Assembly: GCF_027244095.1 (NCBI RefSeq)
Contig: NC_069658.1
Coordinates: 263,198,687 to 263,262,686 of the forward strand
Origin: Hemicordylus capensis
Lineage: Eukaryota; Chordata; Lepidosauria; Squamata; Cordylidae
Reading direction: 5' to 3'
Length of the DNA stretch: 64,000 bases
Both the position numbers and the translations under genes were made by a program. Positions 45,570 to 56,965 of the stretch are shown here, piece by piece. Within the stretch, counting starts at the first letter, position 1; each line of letters begins with the position of its first letter. The notes below the pieces were generated by a model that was given only the letters and a program-made list of their open reading frames with translations, did not search any database and was not told the origin of the DNA.

Positions 45570-46561
45570 ATGGGTTCCCCAGAGAGATCCTTGGAAGTTA
45601 TTGTACAAGAAACAATTGTAAAGCCTAGCCCGAGAAAGCGGTATATTAGCACAAGCTCTGATGATGAGAAACTCCCGCCAGCCAAGTGTCCTGAAGAAGA
45701 AGACCAACAAGTTTATGAAATCTGGCAGGGAATCTTGGATGCTGCAGCGGTAGAATCTTTTTGAGACCAGGTAAATAAGGACTGTAGGTATTATAGGCTT
45801 GGGAGTATGAGAGAGTTCCCCAGGGCTGCAACTTAAAAACTGTGTTCTTTTATGTTTCCCAGGAGGGTGAGGCCCGATGCCTTGACACACAGCCTCTAGC
45901 AATGTGGAACCATACAGAGCCAGGGAACATGCATATCAGGGTGCGTATGGAGAATTTAGGGGTGGGAATATCTCTTTTAAAAGAAAGATAGAAAGAAATA
46001 GTAATAACAGCATACCTTCCCCTCCTACAGAATCCTCCTGCAGTGAGAAGGCTTCAACCCAGCCATGTTACTATGCAGAATTTCCTAGGACTACAAGTGA
46101 ATGATTCAGATTACATACCAGCAAGGAAAAGGCGGTCTGCTATGAAAGGGCTTGTCAGAGCGGGGGTATATGGAATTCTAAAATACTGTCTGAAGAATTA
46201 CATGCATGATTCATGCTACGGGTGTATGGTTCAAGCAGGGGGGCAAGACTCACATGAATGTGTTACTTGGACTGAAAGAAATATTTCCAGATTTATTAGA
46301 ATATTGTCTTCAAGGATGTGTGTGAAAGCAGTGCTCCACATAATTATTACAATTGGTTACAGCTTGAAAATGTTAATGCTGACGAGTGATACCGTGAATC
46401 AGACTCTAAACCTCATCAGCAGGGTTAAGGATTCTGATGATCCGCAGGTTGTGTTAGAAGCTATCCCACAACAGAAGGATTCCAGAATGCTCTCTTTTGT
46501 GAACTGTGTCCTCGAAAAAAGAGAGTACAGACAGTTTCTTGTTCCAGAGGTATCTGTATAA
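45570..46561 (+). pseudogene. Polinton left accessory genes of unknown function
   Basis: A short frame at 45570-45764 encodes a charged peptide with a basic patch (SPRKRY) and an acidic Ser/Asp run. A second at 46043-46561 encodes 172 residues with a basic patch (PARKRRSAMK) and a Cys/His cluster (CYGCMVQ ... HECV) suggesting zinc binding. Splice-like signals lie between them and an AATAAA follows at 46683. I recall similar unnamed proteins near Polinton ends in fish and reptiles, but cannot name a function. Confidence 0.5.
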
Positions 46562-46682
46562 ATTCCCTCGCAAAAGTCTGAATGTACTATTGTACACTGC
46601 TGCCCTCTAGTGGTATGCTAAAGAATTACAAATTGCTTTTGTTTGTTTATTAAAATGCTATTTTATTATGTATCATTTCATA

Positions 46683-46688
46683 AATAAA
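46683..46688 (+). terminator. AATAAA polyadenylation signal after left accessory genes
   Basis: AATAAA about 120 bases after the end of the 46043-46561 frame. Confidence 0.45.
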
Positions 46689-46689
46689 A

Positions 46690-48400
46690 AAATGGCCTTG
46701 ACTCTAAATAAATGACTGTTTTATTTTGCTGGGGATAGCCTATTACAGCCTTATTTTACAAGGGAGTGGGGCCTGCCCCGAGGGTGCTGTGGTAGGGTGG
46801 GGTCCAACAAGAGGAGGCAGATGAGTTCATCAGATAATGTCCCTCAAGCTGTGGGGAGATAACCCCATCAGTTAGCATGAATCTTTGCTACACCCCTAAT
46901 CAGCATGCATGAGGACAGCCAATCAGAAAGGCCTTGCACGACCATGTGGACACAGAACTCACATTGATAAAATTAGTGTGAAGCGGGAAGTCTCCCTCTT
47001 TCACCCTGAAAAACTCCAACAAGCAGGAGCCTGCAGAGAAAGAAGACTAAGGTATGACTAGCACCCCATTTTTTAGCTTGTTTTTTAAAAAAACACCCAT
47101 AAACAAACCTGGAAAGTATTAATTTATAACTGGTGTCTTGTTTGCTAGTTTAGTAATTTCTTAATTTTTCTCTGGGGGCCATGTGATAGGGATTGGGAGG
47201 CCTGCTTTTGAATCTTATCCACAGGGTGTCTTTAAAATGAAAACACTGACATTTTTTATTTTAATTTTTTTTTAATTCTTAAAGCACATATTTACACAGG
47301 CAGTATTATATATAGCATTTTTAATGTATGCCTCAAGATCTGTAGAAATCTAGTATTCCACGGGCAGTTTCTGTTATCTGCAAAACAGCTCTCCTGCAAC
47401 AAATAAATACATAAATTAATAAACAGGGTCATGCATGCACAACTCACAATCCTGTAAATTGATTAAATTAAATAAGCTCACCCAGCACACATGGTCAATC
47501 CAGCCATTCCTCACAAAGTAATCTGTAATAAAAAGGGCCATCCTGCCCATGATTTGCTGGTTCACTGAAGGACATAGACGTTTTGTAAGACTTTTTGTAA
47601 GCAAACCGCCAAACAGAAATATTGTTAAAAATCTACCCTAATTGATTTTTCCATCTGCAAATTCTGCAGCCATCACGGATGTGAAAAAGTTCTCAATATC
47701 TATCAAGCTGTTAGGGTGTAGAGAGTCCATGTGGGGGCTTAGATCGGCCTCCAGGGGCATAACTAGGTTGGAGTGGGCCCTGAGACAAGATTCTTAAATG
47801 GGCCTCCCCCCCGCCGTCACCGCTTACCTCTCCTTCCTCTGGCCCGATGTCTCTGCTAACTATCCCAACTAGTTGCAAGGTAAAGATAACACGAAAGCCC
47901 TGTGGTTTTCTTTGGTAGAATACAGGAGGGGTTTACTATTGCCTCCTCCCGTGCAGTATGAGATGATGCCTTTCAGCATCTTCCTATATCGCAGCTGCCC
48001 GATAGAAGTGTTTCCCATACTCTGGGAAACATACCATTAGTACCCTGCAAAGTAATCTAGTGTTGTTATGCAGGGATGTACTCCGGAACATCTAATAATC
48101 GGAAGAACCATTTTGCACAAAAATAAGAATGGTAAAATTTAACTTTAAAATACTGCAATCGAAATATATTATTGCCTCTCCCCATACCATCACTTTTTGT
48201 CAGTGGTTGACTTGGATTTCCAGCAAAAAAAAAAAAAAAAAAAGCTGCATAAAATGCACACCAGATAATTCTAATTATACAGTTATAGTATTCTATATTG
48301 TAATATTACATACACAGAGAGGATTCTAACTAGATTGTCGTCATTATTATCATTCACACCGGGATTTTACTCCACTAACTACAGAGATAAGAAAATACCA
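46690..48400. other. Polinton interior without identified genes
   Basis: AT-rich. A caggggcataactagg motif at about 47748 starts a hAT-like repeat that is also found outside the Polinton, so it is probably a later insertion. A poly(A) run lies at 48225-48243. No gene recognised. Confidence 0.4.
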
Positions 48401-48429
48401 GAGTAACTCCTGACACGGTCTTGATAGGC

Positions 48430-49020
48430 ACTTTGCAGGATTCCTATGGAGAAGCCATTTGAAAAGTTCCTTCGGGCGCTCCTTGCCTCGCAGCCGAGAC
48501 AGCGTTTTTCGAAGCAGGGGCTGGGCCATGGCTCAGCCAGCGACTCTGTCCTAAGCACCCCCCATCCACGAGTCCCCAGTCCCACGGTGCAGTCAGAGCA
48601 ACGAAGCTGTGAGCGACGAGTTCCACCGGGAAGCAAATTCCGCGGACGCCTCTCTCAGCCTGCCCAGCCAGAGCTGTTGCTGCTGGGACTTGTAGTCGGT
48701 TGGATGGAGGAGGAGGAGGAGGAGGAGTAGGAAGAGGAGGGTCGGCCGGGGTGGGGTGGGGTGAGGGCCATCCACCTCGCCGAAGACAATTTAGAATAAG
48801 ACCTGCTACGCCTGCCAGGCCTCTTTCGGGCTTCTTTCTACCCCTAGGAGAAGAGAAACCACTTCTGCTTCTGTCCCAAGTGGAGGCCGGTTCCGTCCCA
48901 CACCCCACTTGGGTCCGTCGTCCTGCACCCGCCCACATTTGCTAACCAAGGCAAAAGAAGCAAGGACCCCTTGCGCGGCTGATTGCTGCTGCCGCCGCCG
49001 TCAGCTCAGAGAGACGCTCT
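48430..49020 (+). promoter_or_regulatory. CpG-rich island inside the Polinton
   Basis: A GC- and CpG-rich block with ggagga-type runs. It holds TGCTGGGACTTGTAGT (48681-48696), whose complement matches the vertebrate ZNF143/THAP11 promoter motif (ACTACAA-TCCCAGCA). It precedes exon-like segments ending in gtaagc/gtaagt donors and the coiled-coil gene. This suggests a promoter region, possibly host-derived. Confidence 0.4.
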
Positions 49021-49109
49021 TTATTTGACTCTTTATTTTATTTATGTATAGTTTTTATTTACTCTGTGGGTCATTTTATTAATAAAGACATATGATTCCC
49101 TTGTCTGCA

Positions 49110-49551
49110 GATGCGGAATTCCAAGAACAGCAACAACCCAGACACAAGACACCTAGAGGCTCCAACGTGGAGGTGCAGCCACCCTACAAAAAACCCAGAA
49201 GGGCCATCCTGGAACCTGGTAAGCCATTTCCACACTGCATGACACAAACAGCAACATACTTCAGTAACACACATGTTTGTACCATGCGGGTAAGCCATTT
49301 CTGCACCGCATGACACAATCACGTTCATACATCAAGCACACACACGTTCATACATCACGTTCATACATCAAGCACACACACCTTTGTGCCATGTTGGGGA
49401 GGACCCCTTGTCTGCGTGGATTCCTAAAGATGACCCTCTACCACCCAATGACTGCTGACACGGAAGCCATAGTAGCTGGCAAAACTACAAGACAACCAGA
49501 GGACCCATTCAGGAGTCTGGTAAGTCTACCCCCCACCCCCCTACAAGGCAC

Positions 49552-49609
<58 letters not shown>

Positions 49610-50128
49610 CGTGTTCAAAAACCCACTAGCAGTGGGGTTTTTACTGGTGATCCCCCCCTGCCTCTGATCTATCTGTTTCAGAACATGAACCGTGATGACC
49701 AAGCGCTGAATCTCCGTGCTAATGAGTTCTTGGCCAGCATGTTGCGGGCTACAGAATACATACAGACATTAATAAGGTCTAGGGCAGAGGCTGTAGAACG
49801 CATGACAGAAGCTGAGCAACATCTTGAGCAAGCAAAATGCATCATTCAAAAAGAAAAGGACTTTGTTAGGGATATTTCACAGCAGCTACAAACTCTAATA
49901 AGATGTGGAAGCACAATGTGTGATTTTGTAGAAAGAACTAAAAAAGACCAACCATACCCTGTCTGCATACAGGTGGGGGGAGGGGATGCATCTAGCAACC
50001 AGCAAGGAGGGCATAGGAATGCTTCTGATTCTTCAGATGAATTTGAACCATCAGAAGAGTCACATAGTGGCCCCGGTCCTCAGAATGCTGACACCGAAGA
50101 GTGTGCTACCCAGCATGGAGCCTCTTGA
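49110..50128 (+). pseudogene. Polinton coiled-coil accessory gene, possibly spliced
   Basis: The main part (about 49681-50100) encodes a heptad-rich helix (ANEFLASMLRATEYIQTLI, RAEAVERMTEAEQHLEQA) followed by an acidic Ser-rich tail. Upstream, exon-like blocks at about 49111-49218 (basic, KKPRR) and 49430-49519 are bounded by acceptor- and donor-like signals, so the transcript may be spliced. It lies just before the polymerase gene. Function unknown, and I recognise no family. Confidence 0.5.
49553..49604. repeat. (CA)n microsatellite in the Polinton
   Basis: About 26 ac units in the presumed intron of the coiled-coil gene. Confidence 0.95.
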
Positions 50129-50752
50129 GTAGGTATGGCCTCTGATGTTGACCCGAATGTCAGCCCCGAAGAGTGTGCTACCCAGAATGGAGCCTCTCGA
50201 GGAGGTATGGCATTCGATGTTGACCCTGCAGGGGGTTCCCAATCATTCTCTTCTGAAGAATCAGCAGGCATTCCTGAAGAACACCCACCCGTGGATCTAC
50301 AGTTTATTCAACGTTATAATAGGAACTATGCACGCTTTAATGGGGTTGAAATGTATTATGAATTCAAGTTTGTGAATTTGGACAGAGTACACTCCTTTCA
50401 TGATGCACTATTTGGGATGTATTCTGCTATTCAAAGGGTTCTGGACAATATAAACAACCATATAGAACCAGGGGACTTTGTACAGCTCAGATTGCGAGCG
50501 CCAGGGATTTCAAATCCCCTTTACTCTGCAAGGAGACTTGCAGGGCCTCTGAATGCTGAAACATTCTTAAGTGCTATATCTAACCTGCTTCAAAGTTATG
50601 CTCAATTTTTAGCTGATGGTATATTAACATTGGCTATGATTGTCATTACACCCCCACGGGGAGTGGGTCGCAGGCATATAAAACCAATACCCTATAACAG
50701 CATTATACAGAAAAAGAGGCTGCATCTGATAGATGTCCCCATGCCTAATACA

Positions 50753-50960
50753 GAGCCACCGTGGTATAGTGGTTAGAGTGCTGGACTAGGACCGGGGAGA
50801 CCCAAGTTCAAATCCCCATTCAGCCATGATACTAGCTGGGTGACTCTGGGCCAGTCACTTCTCTCTCAGCCTAACCTACTTCACAGGGTTGTTGTGAAAG
50901 AGAAACTCAAGTATGTAGTACACTGCTCTGGGCTCCTTGGAGGAAGAGCGGGATATAAAT

Positions 50961-50991
<31 letters not shown>

Positions 50992-50998
50992 GAAGAAG
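50753..50998 (+). mobile_element. Sauria-type SINE inserted in the Polinton polymerase gene
   Basis: tRNA-like head gtggttagagtgctggac, Bov-B-like 3' region and an (aat)n tail. Shows that SINE activity continued after the Polinton had landed. Confidence 0.85.
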
Positions 50999-51446
50999 AA
51001 GACTGCACTCTGCTTTGCAGAGAGTCTCATGGCTGTTCTAGATGTGAGAGCTACTGCTACACAGATAAAAGAAGGGGCAAAAAAGCTGTACAGGGATCTT
51101 GGGTGGAGTGAGCAAAAAGAAGTGTCTTTTGCAGACGTGAAAACCATAGAGACACATATGAAGGTCAATATTGTGGTTGTGCAATGGGAAACTTCAGGAT
51201 GGAGTATTTTAAAAACTCCTGAACAGAAATACCTCAAAACCTGTTTTCTGTTACTTCATGATGCTCACTATTATGGGGTTGAGAACATCAAAGGTTTTTT
51301 CGGGTCCAGAAAATTTTGTTATGTCTGTTACACGCCCTATACACACAGTCATGACTGTTTGATGAGGTGCCACCGCTGTTTGGACACCAGGTGTGTAAAA
51401 CATGTAGGGCAAATAATCAGATGCCCCAAATGCAGGATGCAGTGTA

Positions 51447-51680
51447 GATCACAATAGCAATAGCAATAGCAATAGCACTTACATTTATATACCGCTCTAT
51501 AGCCGGAGCTCTCTAAGCGGTTTACAATGATTTAGCATATTGCCCCCAACATTCTGGGTACTCATTTTACCGACCTCGGAAGGATGGAAGGCTGAGTCAA
51601 CCTTGAGCCCCTGGTCAGGATCGAACTTGTAACCTTCTGGTTACAGGGCGGCAGTTTTACCACTGCGCCACCAGGGGCTA
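51447..51680 (-). mobile_element. Second tRNA-derived SINE family, inserted in the Polinton polymerase gene
   Basis: On the minus strand a tRNA-like head (ggcgcagtggtaaaactgcc; gttcgatcctgacc) leads to a body with cttccgaggtcggtaaaatg and ends in (ttgcta)n. This family differs from the Sauria SINEs in the window. Confidence 0.75.
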
Positions 51681-54536
51681 GACAAGGCTGTCTAGGAAGG
51701 CATAAGAAGCTTTCTGCAATGGGACGTGTAGAATGCATCCCACGTGAACTATGTGATAAGTGCTTCCGTTATGTCGAGGCGGATCATGAAGATGAACGCC
51801 CCTGTAGGGGAAAACAGTGTCGTGTATGCTATGAGTACCTTTGCCCTGGGGAAGAACACACGTGTTACATTCCACATTTACAGTACCCCGAGCTATCAGT
51901 AAAATATGTGTTTTATGACTGCGAATGCAGGCAGGAGGATGGGGTCCATGTCCCAAACTATATTTATGCCAGGGCATTTGAAGGGGAGACTGTGGAGCCT
52001 GTTAAAACATATCAAGAGAAACAGAAAGGCTGGAGAAAGTGGGAACCCCAAGGGGGATGTTGGGAATTTAGGGGGGACACATGTTTGAATGAATTTGTAT
52101 TAAAATTTACATCAGACAGTAACTTTATGGGCTGCAAATTTCTGGCACATAATTCGAGGAGCTATGACGGGATCCTCATCCTGAGAGAGCTAATCAAAGA
52201 AGGCCTCGATGTAGAGCTGCTCACACGGGGGGACGGGGGACTACTATGTATAACAGTTAAAAATAATGACATAAAATTTATAGATTCCAAATGCCATCTA
52301 CCCATGGCGCTAGCAAAGCTCCCCAAAGCTATGGGTTTTCAGGGTTGTAAGGGTTATTTCCCACATTTTTTTAATAAAAAAGAAAATGAGAGGTATATTG
52401 GCAATATGCCAGAACCCGTGTACTATGGTGTGGACGCTATGAAGCCTGCAGATAGGGAAGAATTCATGAAGTGGTATGAGGAAAACAAATCAAAGACGTT
52501 TGACATGCAGAAGGAATTGGCCTATTACTGTCAGAAAGATGTAGACATCCTGATGCAGGCCTGTACAAAATATAGACATGAATTGGTTGAGATGACATGG
52601 GATGTAGTTGATAAACCTAAGGGGAAGAAAACTGTCAGGGTGCTGGTGGATATCGACCCCTTCCAATACCCTACACTTGCTAGTGTGTGCTTAAGAATGT
52701 ACCGTTACAAGTATCTGAAGGGTAAAGAGATCGCCATACCTGCACCAGATAATTACCATCATCAGTGCAAAAGATTCTCAACTATGTCCATTCAATGGTT
52801 GGAATACATAGCCCACAGGGAAAACATACATATTCAGCATGCTCTGAAAGGGGGTGATTTTAAGGTCGATATTCCTCAGAGCTTCAGGAGGCCTCAGGGG
52901 GTGTTAAGGCATATTATTTAGATGGCTATTCTGTAATGGGGGAAAGAAATGTGCTTTTGAACTTAACGGCTGTTTTTATCACAGGTGTCTAACCTGTTAT
53001 TCAGCACACAGACAACGCCCTATGTTGTCGGAAACCTATGGTTTTCTCTACAATGCTAGTGAGAGGAAAGCAGATGTCTTGAAACGATTGGGATTTGAAG
53101 TCCGCTGTATATAGGAACATGAGTGGAGTGACATGGTCAAGGTGATAGATCAGAAGGTGATAGATTTTCTGAAGCAGCGGGGGTTTCCAGAACCTCTGGA
53201 ACCTAGAGATGCGTTGTTTGGGGGCAGGACAGGTTGTGTGCGTCTGTATTATGAGGTGAAGCAGGGAGAACAGATTCATTACTTGGATTTTACCTCTCTC
53301 TATCCTTTTATTATGCGAAATCGCCAGTTTCCTATAGGACACCCTGAAGTAATTTATGATGATTTTAGGCCACTCTCTGAGTATTTTGGAATTGCCAAGG
53401 TGAAGGTTTACCCACCACACAGTCTCTTTTCCCCCATCCTACCTGTCAAGGTGAACGGGAAGCTCATGTTTCCACTGTGCAGTCTCTGTGCAGACTCACA
53501 ACAGCTGGAGCACTGTAACCACAATGATGAGGAAAGGGCGCTGGTGGGTACATGATGCACTGTAGAATTGGAAGTTGCTGTCGCTAAAGGGTACAGGGTG
53601 GCACAGATCTATGAGGTTTGGCATTTTGAAAGGAGGTCTGACAGTCTCTTTTCAGAGTACGTCAAAACGTTTCTCAGGCAGAAGCAGGAGGCTTCTGGCT
53701 ACCCTGCAGAGTATGTTAGCAGGGAGGACAGAGAGAAATACATTGCTGAGTATTATAAGAAAGAAGGTGTGTGTTTATGCCCCGAAATGATTGGAGCAAA
53801 CCCTGCTAAATGCCAAATAGCCAAGCTTTTCTTAAATCCCCTGTGTGGGAAATTTGCTCAGAGGACAAAACTCCCTAGGACGTCCATAGTGAAAAAACCT
53901 GATGAGCTTTTCCAATACCTCTTTTCAGATAGCTATGAGGTCTCTATGTGTGAATTCCTTGATAATGATACATGCTGTGTGTCTTGGAAAGATGCAAAAG
54001 AATGTATAGTTCCGCCAGGTAACACAAATGTTTTTCTGGCGTGTTTTACAACCGCATATGCACACCTGCATTTGTACTCTATCATGGAGAAGCTGGAGGA
54101 ATGATGCCTGTACCATGACACAGATTCTGTGATCTATGTGTCTTGTGAGGGGGAGTACAATCCACCCCTTGGAAACTTTTTAGGGGAGCTGACAAACGAA
54201 CTGCTGGCAGACCAGTACATAACATAGTTTGTGAGCACAGGTCCTAAATCTTATGGCTACAAGCTGTCAGGGGGAGGATTGTGTATAAAAGTCAAGGATT
54301 ACTCTGAGTGTTTCTAGCTGTCAAAAAATTAATTTTGACAGTCTGAAAAATCTGGTTTTTGCCTACGTTTCGGACCAGAATCCGGCATGTGAGATCGTGG
54401 TAGAGTAGAATGGCATAGTTAGAAATAAGAAGAGATGGCAGATAGAAACACGGCTTTTGAGGAAAACACAGAGAGTAGTATTTGATAAGCGCATCATCAT
54501 TGAGAATTTTAAGACTATACCATAAGGGTATTAAAA

Positions 54537-55250
54537 ATGGATGCTCGCTGGCAACACCCCTTCTCTGCTATCCTTGCAGGGCCTAGCAATTGTGGTAAGA
54601 CTTTTTTTCTTAAAAAAATGCTGGACAATGCACACAGTGTGCTATCTGTGATGCCTGAAAAAATCGTGTGGTGTTACTCTTTTTGGCAGCCATTGTACAA
54701 ACAAATGCTCTGTAAATACCCTATGATAACGTTTGTAGAAGGTATGCCTGAGAAAATTGATGATGATGACTTGTTACCCCCAAATAAAATCTGCTTTCTT
54801 GTTCTGGATGACATGATGAGTGCTTCATCTGACAGTCAGCAAATTGAACGCGCTTTCACGGAGTTTGTTCACCACAGGAATCTGAGCGTTTTTCTCATCA
54901 CACAGAATGTTTTCTACAAAGGGAAATCTGCACGTACCATCAGCCTTAACGCCAAGTATATGGTGCTCTTTAAAAACCCGAGGGATAAATTACAGATCAC
55001 TAATTTGGCATGCCAGATTTTTCCCGGGAATGTTAAGTATTTCACAGAGGCCTACCACGATGCCACACGGGAACCTTATGGTTACTTAGTTGTGGATTTA
55101 AACCCTAGAACTCCTGAGGATTATAGGGTCAGAACGGGTCTTTTCCCTCCTGACTGGCCTGTCGTATACATCAAGAAAAAACCAAAGGGGGGATACAAAG
55201 GGGGACACCCTGATGCTCTCACAGGTATTCGCGTTAACCCTCTGCACTGA
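54537..55250 (+). CDS. Polinton packaging ATPase (FtsK/HerA, A32-like), open
   Basis: A 237-residue frame that looks whole. It has Walker A GPSNCGKT (about residues 15-22), Walker B CFLVLDD (about 85-91) and the family's FLITQN sensor region. It would pump DNA into capsids. It starts directly after the polymerase gene and is followed four bases later by the next small gene, as in other Polintons. Confidence 0.9.
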   Translation: MDARWQHPFSAILAGPSNCGKTFFLKKMLDNAHSVLSVMPEKIVWCYSFWQPLYKQMLCKYPMITFVEGMPEKIDDDDLLPPNKICFLVLDDMMSASSDSQQIERAFTEFVHHRNLSVFLITQNVFYKGKSARTISLNAKYMVLFKNPRDKLQITNLACQIFPGNVKYFTEAYHDATREPYGYLVVDLNPRTPEDYRVRTGLFPPDWPVVYIKKKPKGGYKGGHPDALTGIRVNPLH

Positions 55251-55253
55251 GAC

Positions 55254-55583
55254 ATGTCTACCCGCGTGAAGAGAAACCTCGCCCGCTTAAAACTCCTTAT
55301 TAAGGCCTCACCACATCAGAGGAAGGCCATACTATGTGCAGCTTCTGATGATTTAATATCAGCCATATCCGAGATTGCCCCGAACACCTTAAAAGGAAAT
55401 ATTCCATTGTCTCTACACCAAATGCGTGTGCTAAGAAAAAAAAGTGGATTAATTAAAAAACTGAGTAACAAGCACGTATCTCTGAGAAAGAAGAAGCTTT
55501 TGCTCAAACAGTCTGGAGGGTTTCTTGCACTGCTGTTAGGCATTGCAGTTCCTTTGATTATAAGCCTTTTAACCAAACAATAA
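55254..55583 (+). CDS. Polinton small basic protein with C-terminal membrane segment
   Basis: 109 residues. It is strongly basic (KKSGLIKKLSNKHVSLRKKK), then GGFLALLLGIAVPLIISLL, a likely membrane segment. Its position after the ATPase fits the small virion-associated proteins of Polintons. I recognise the layout, not an exact function. Confidence 0.6.
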   Translation: MSTRVKRNLARLKLLIKASPHQRKAILCAASDDLISAISEIAPNTLKGNIPLSLHQMRVLRKKSGLIKKLSNKHVSLRKKKLLLKQSGGFLALLLGIAVPLIISLLTKQ

Positions 55584-55981
55584 TGGAGTATGCGGAAAAG
55601 ATGTACTTGGTCCCCAGACACCAGTTAGATCTGCTAAAAGGGAACCCTCCTCCTAAGGAGGAAAACATCAGAGCTGCTACAATCTACGCTTTAGACACTG
55701 AAATGCAAGGTGTTCTTCAGAGGTCTGACTTAACAGAATATGAAAAGGCTAAACTTTATGAGGGCCTACTTCAAAAATATTTAACACATGTGAGACTGGG
55801 TGATACCGAAAAGGGAAGACTAAACCTGTTTCTACCACAGCCTGAGATGCCAGTTGCTGAAGCTCCACATAACTCTGACCCCTCCTTTCAGGAGATCTTG
55901 GACACTCTGCCTGTGCGCTCTAGGAACTCGGCAAAGATTTTGTTAAACAAGTTGAGGCAGAATGCTGCAGTTACAGCGTGA
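55583..55981 (+). CDS. Polinton conserved hypothetical protein
   Basis: 132 residues, containing MYLVPRHQLDLLKG and DLTEYEKAKLYEGLLQKYL, a pattern I recall from unnamed Polinton proteins in this position. Its start overlaps the end of the preceding gene. Mostly helical by appearance. Function unknown. Confidence 0.6.
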   Translation: MEYAEKMYLVPRHQLDLLKGNPPPKEENIRAATIYALDTEMQGVLQRSDLTEYEKAKLYEGLLQKYLTHVRLGDTEKGRLNLFLPQPEMPVAEAPHNSDPSFQEILDTLPVRSRNSAKILLNKLRQNAAVTA

Positions 55982-56032
55982 GATGAGAGGGGGTGTTTTG
56001 TCTATAAGGGGACCACTGTTGAGGGTTCCAAC

Positions 56033-56281
56033 ATGGTGGACCTGATCAAAGCATTCACTCAAGTTCATGCACTGCGTTCCAAACGCTTCCCTAAAGGCTG
56101 GGATCTGTTCATGAGCGGTTTGGCAGAGTTAAATGTCCCTACCTCTGTTGCAGGAAACCACACCAGTAGGGAGTTTTTGGAGCATGTGAAGAATCCTACC
56201 CCTGCAGCTAGCCCTCTACCCTTAACTCCTACACCCAGGACTTCTAAAATACCCGTGAGAACTCACTGGCTCCAGTTGTAA
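56033..56281 (+). CDS. Polinton small ORF, likely linked to the preceding gene
   Basis: 82 residues with KRFPKGWDLFMSGLAELNVP and a Pro/Thr-rich end. It lies 52 bases after the preceding gene on the same strand. No known function; it may be a remnant rather than a separate gene. Confidence 0.4.
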   Translation: MVDLIKAFTQVHALRSKRFPKGWDLFMSGLAELNVPTSVAGNHTSREFLEHVKNPTPAASPLPLTPTPRTSKIPVRTHWLQL

Positions 56282-56319
56282 CCTGTTACATATATACATT
56301 AAAACATGCAAAAGTGTCA

Positions 56320-56325
56320 AATAAA
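56320..56325 (+). terminator. Polyadenylation signal of the Polinton plus-strand genes
   Basis: AATAAA 40 bases after the last plus-strand frame, facing the minus-strand signal at 56431-56436. Confidence 0.55.
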
Positions 56326-56426
56326 ATTTTTCTCTGAAATATATTTTACAGGCTGGTAGTTGCTGCTTTGCAGGTAAGGATGACACAAGCACACACACAC
56401 ATATACTTTTTTAAAAGCCTCAAGGC

Positions 56427-56935
56427 TTACTTTATTGTTCTGTGAAAATCAGTACAAGATCCACACCCTTGTGTGTTTTGAAAACAATTTGGGGCATGTC
56501 TGGGCATGCATTTCTTTTTCTTAACATACAGTGCAACCATCTGGTCATTTCTTTCTAAATCCCCAGAATACAATTCTTGAATCTGCTTAAATGTTAAACC
56601 CCTACCCCTCTGCTGTAGAAAGAACAAACAGTGGTAGCCACAGGTCACAGGAGCTTGGAGCTGTTGGGGTTGAAAGACTGTCTTAGAGGCATTTTTTCTT
56701 AAAAAAATCATTACCACTTTGGGAAACCGTGGGTGATTTGGGGGGAGTCCATAAGAATAAAAAAACTCTCCCTGGTTGTCCTCTGTCAGATAGATGGCTA
56801 ACCAGTGCTCTCCTGGGAGGTTGTGGGGGTGTGTTCACTACAAGACCCACAGGTCTTTGTAACAGTCTCTTTCTAGGTAATCAGTCACTAGGGAAAACTC
56901 CATAGAAGGTCTTTCGGGTGCAGGGGCTTGCAGAC
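56427..56935 (-). pseudogene. Polinton adenain-like cysteine protease (fossil)
   Basis: The minus strand carries GEHWLAIYL (catalytic His region), SYGLPP, and TCGYHCLFFLQQRGRG with the catalytic Cys, then the NDQMVALYVKK end. This is the C48/adenain fold used to mature capsid proteins. Broken. Confidence 0.8.
56431..56436 (-). terminator. Polyadenylation signal of the Polinton minus-strand genes
   Basis: AATAAA on the minus strand at the end of the protease gene. With 56320-56325 it marks the convergence of the two gene sets. Confidence 0.55.
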
Positions 56936-56965
56936 AGTACGCGTGTTAACTGTATGCTATCCATA

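Larger units (their letters stand above)
50135..54535 (+). pseudogene. Polinton protein-primed DNA polymerase B (fossil)
   Basis: The N-terminal region (YYEFKFVNLDRVHSFHDALF, GDFVQLRLRAP) is at 50280-50750. Next comes a cysteine-rich zinc-binding region (about 51300-51850). The 3'-5' exonuclease motifs are FYDCEC (about 51912), FLAHNSRSYDG (about 52138) and YCQKDVD (about 52526). The polymerase palm motifs follow: DFTSLYP (about 53286), the KLFLNPLCGKF region (about 53825) and HDTDSV (about 54115). The gene copies the element using a terminal protein primer. Two SINEs (50753-50998, 51447-51680) lie inside it and it has several further breaks. Confidence 0.9.
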
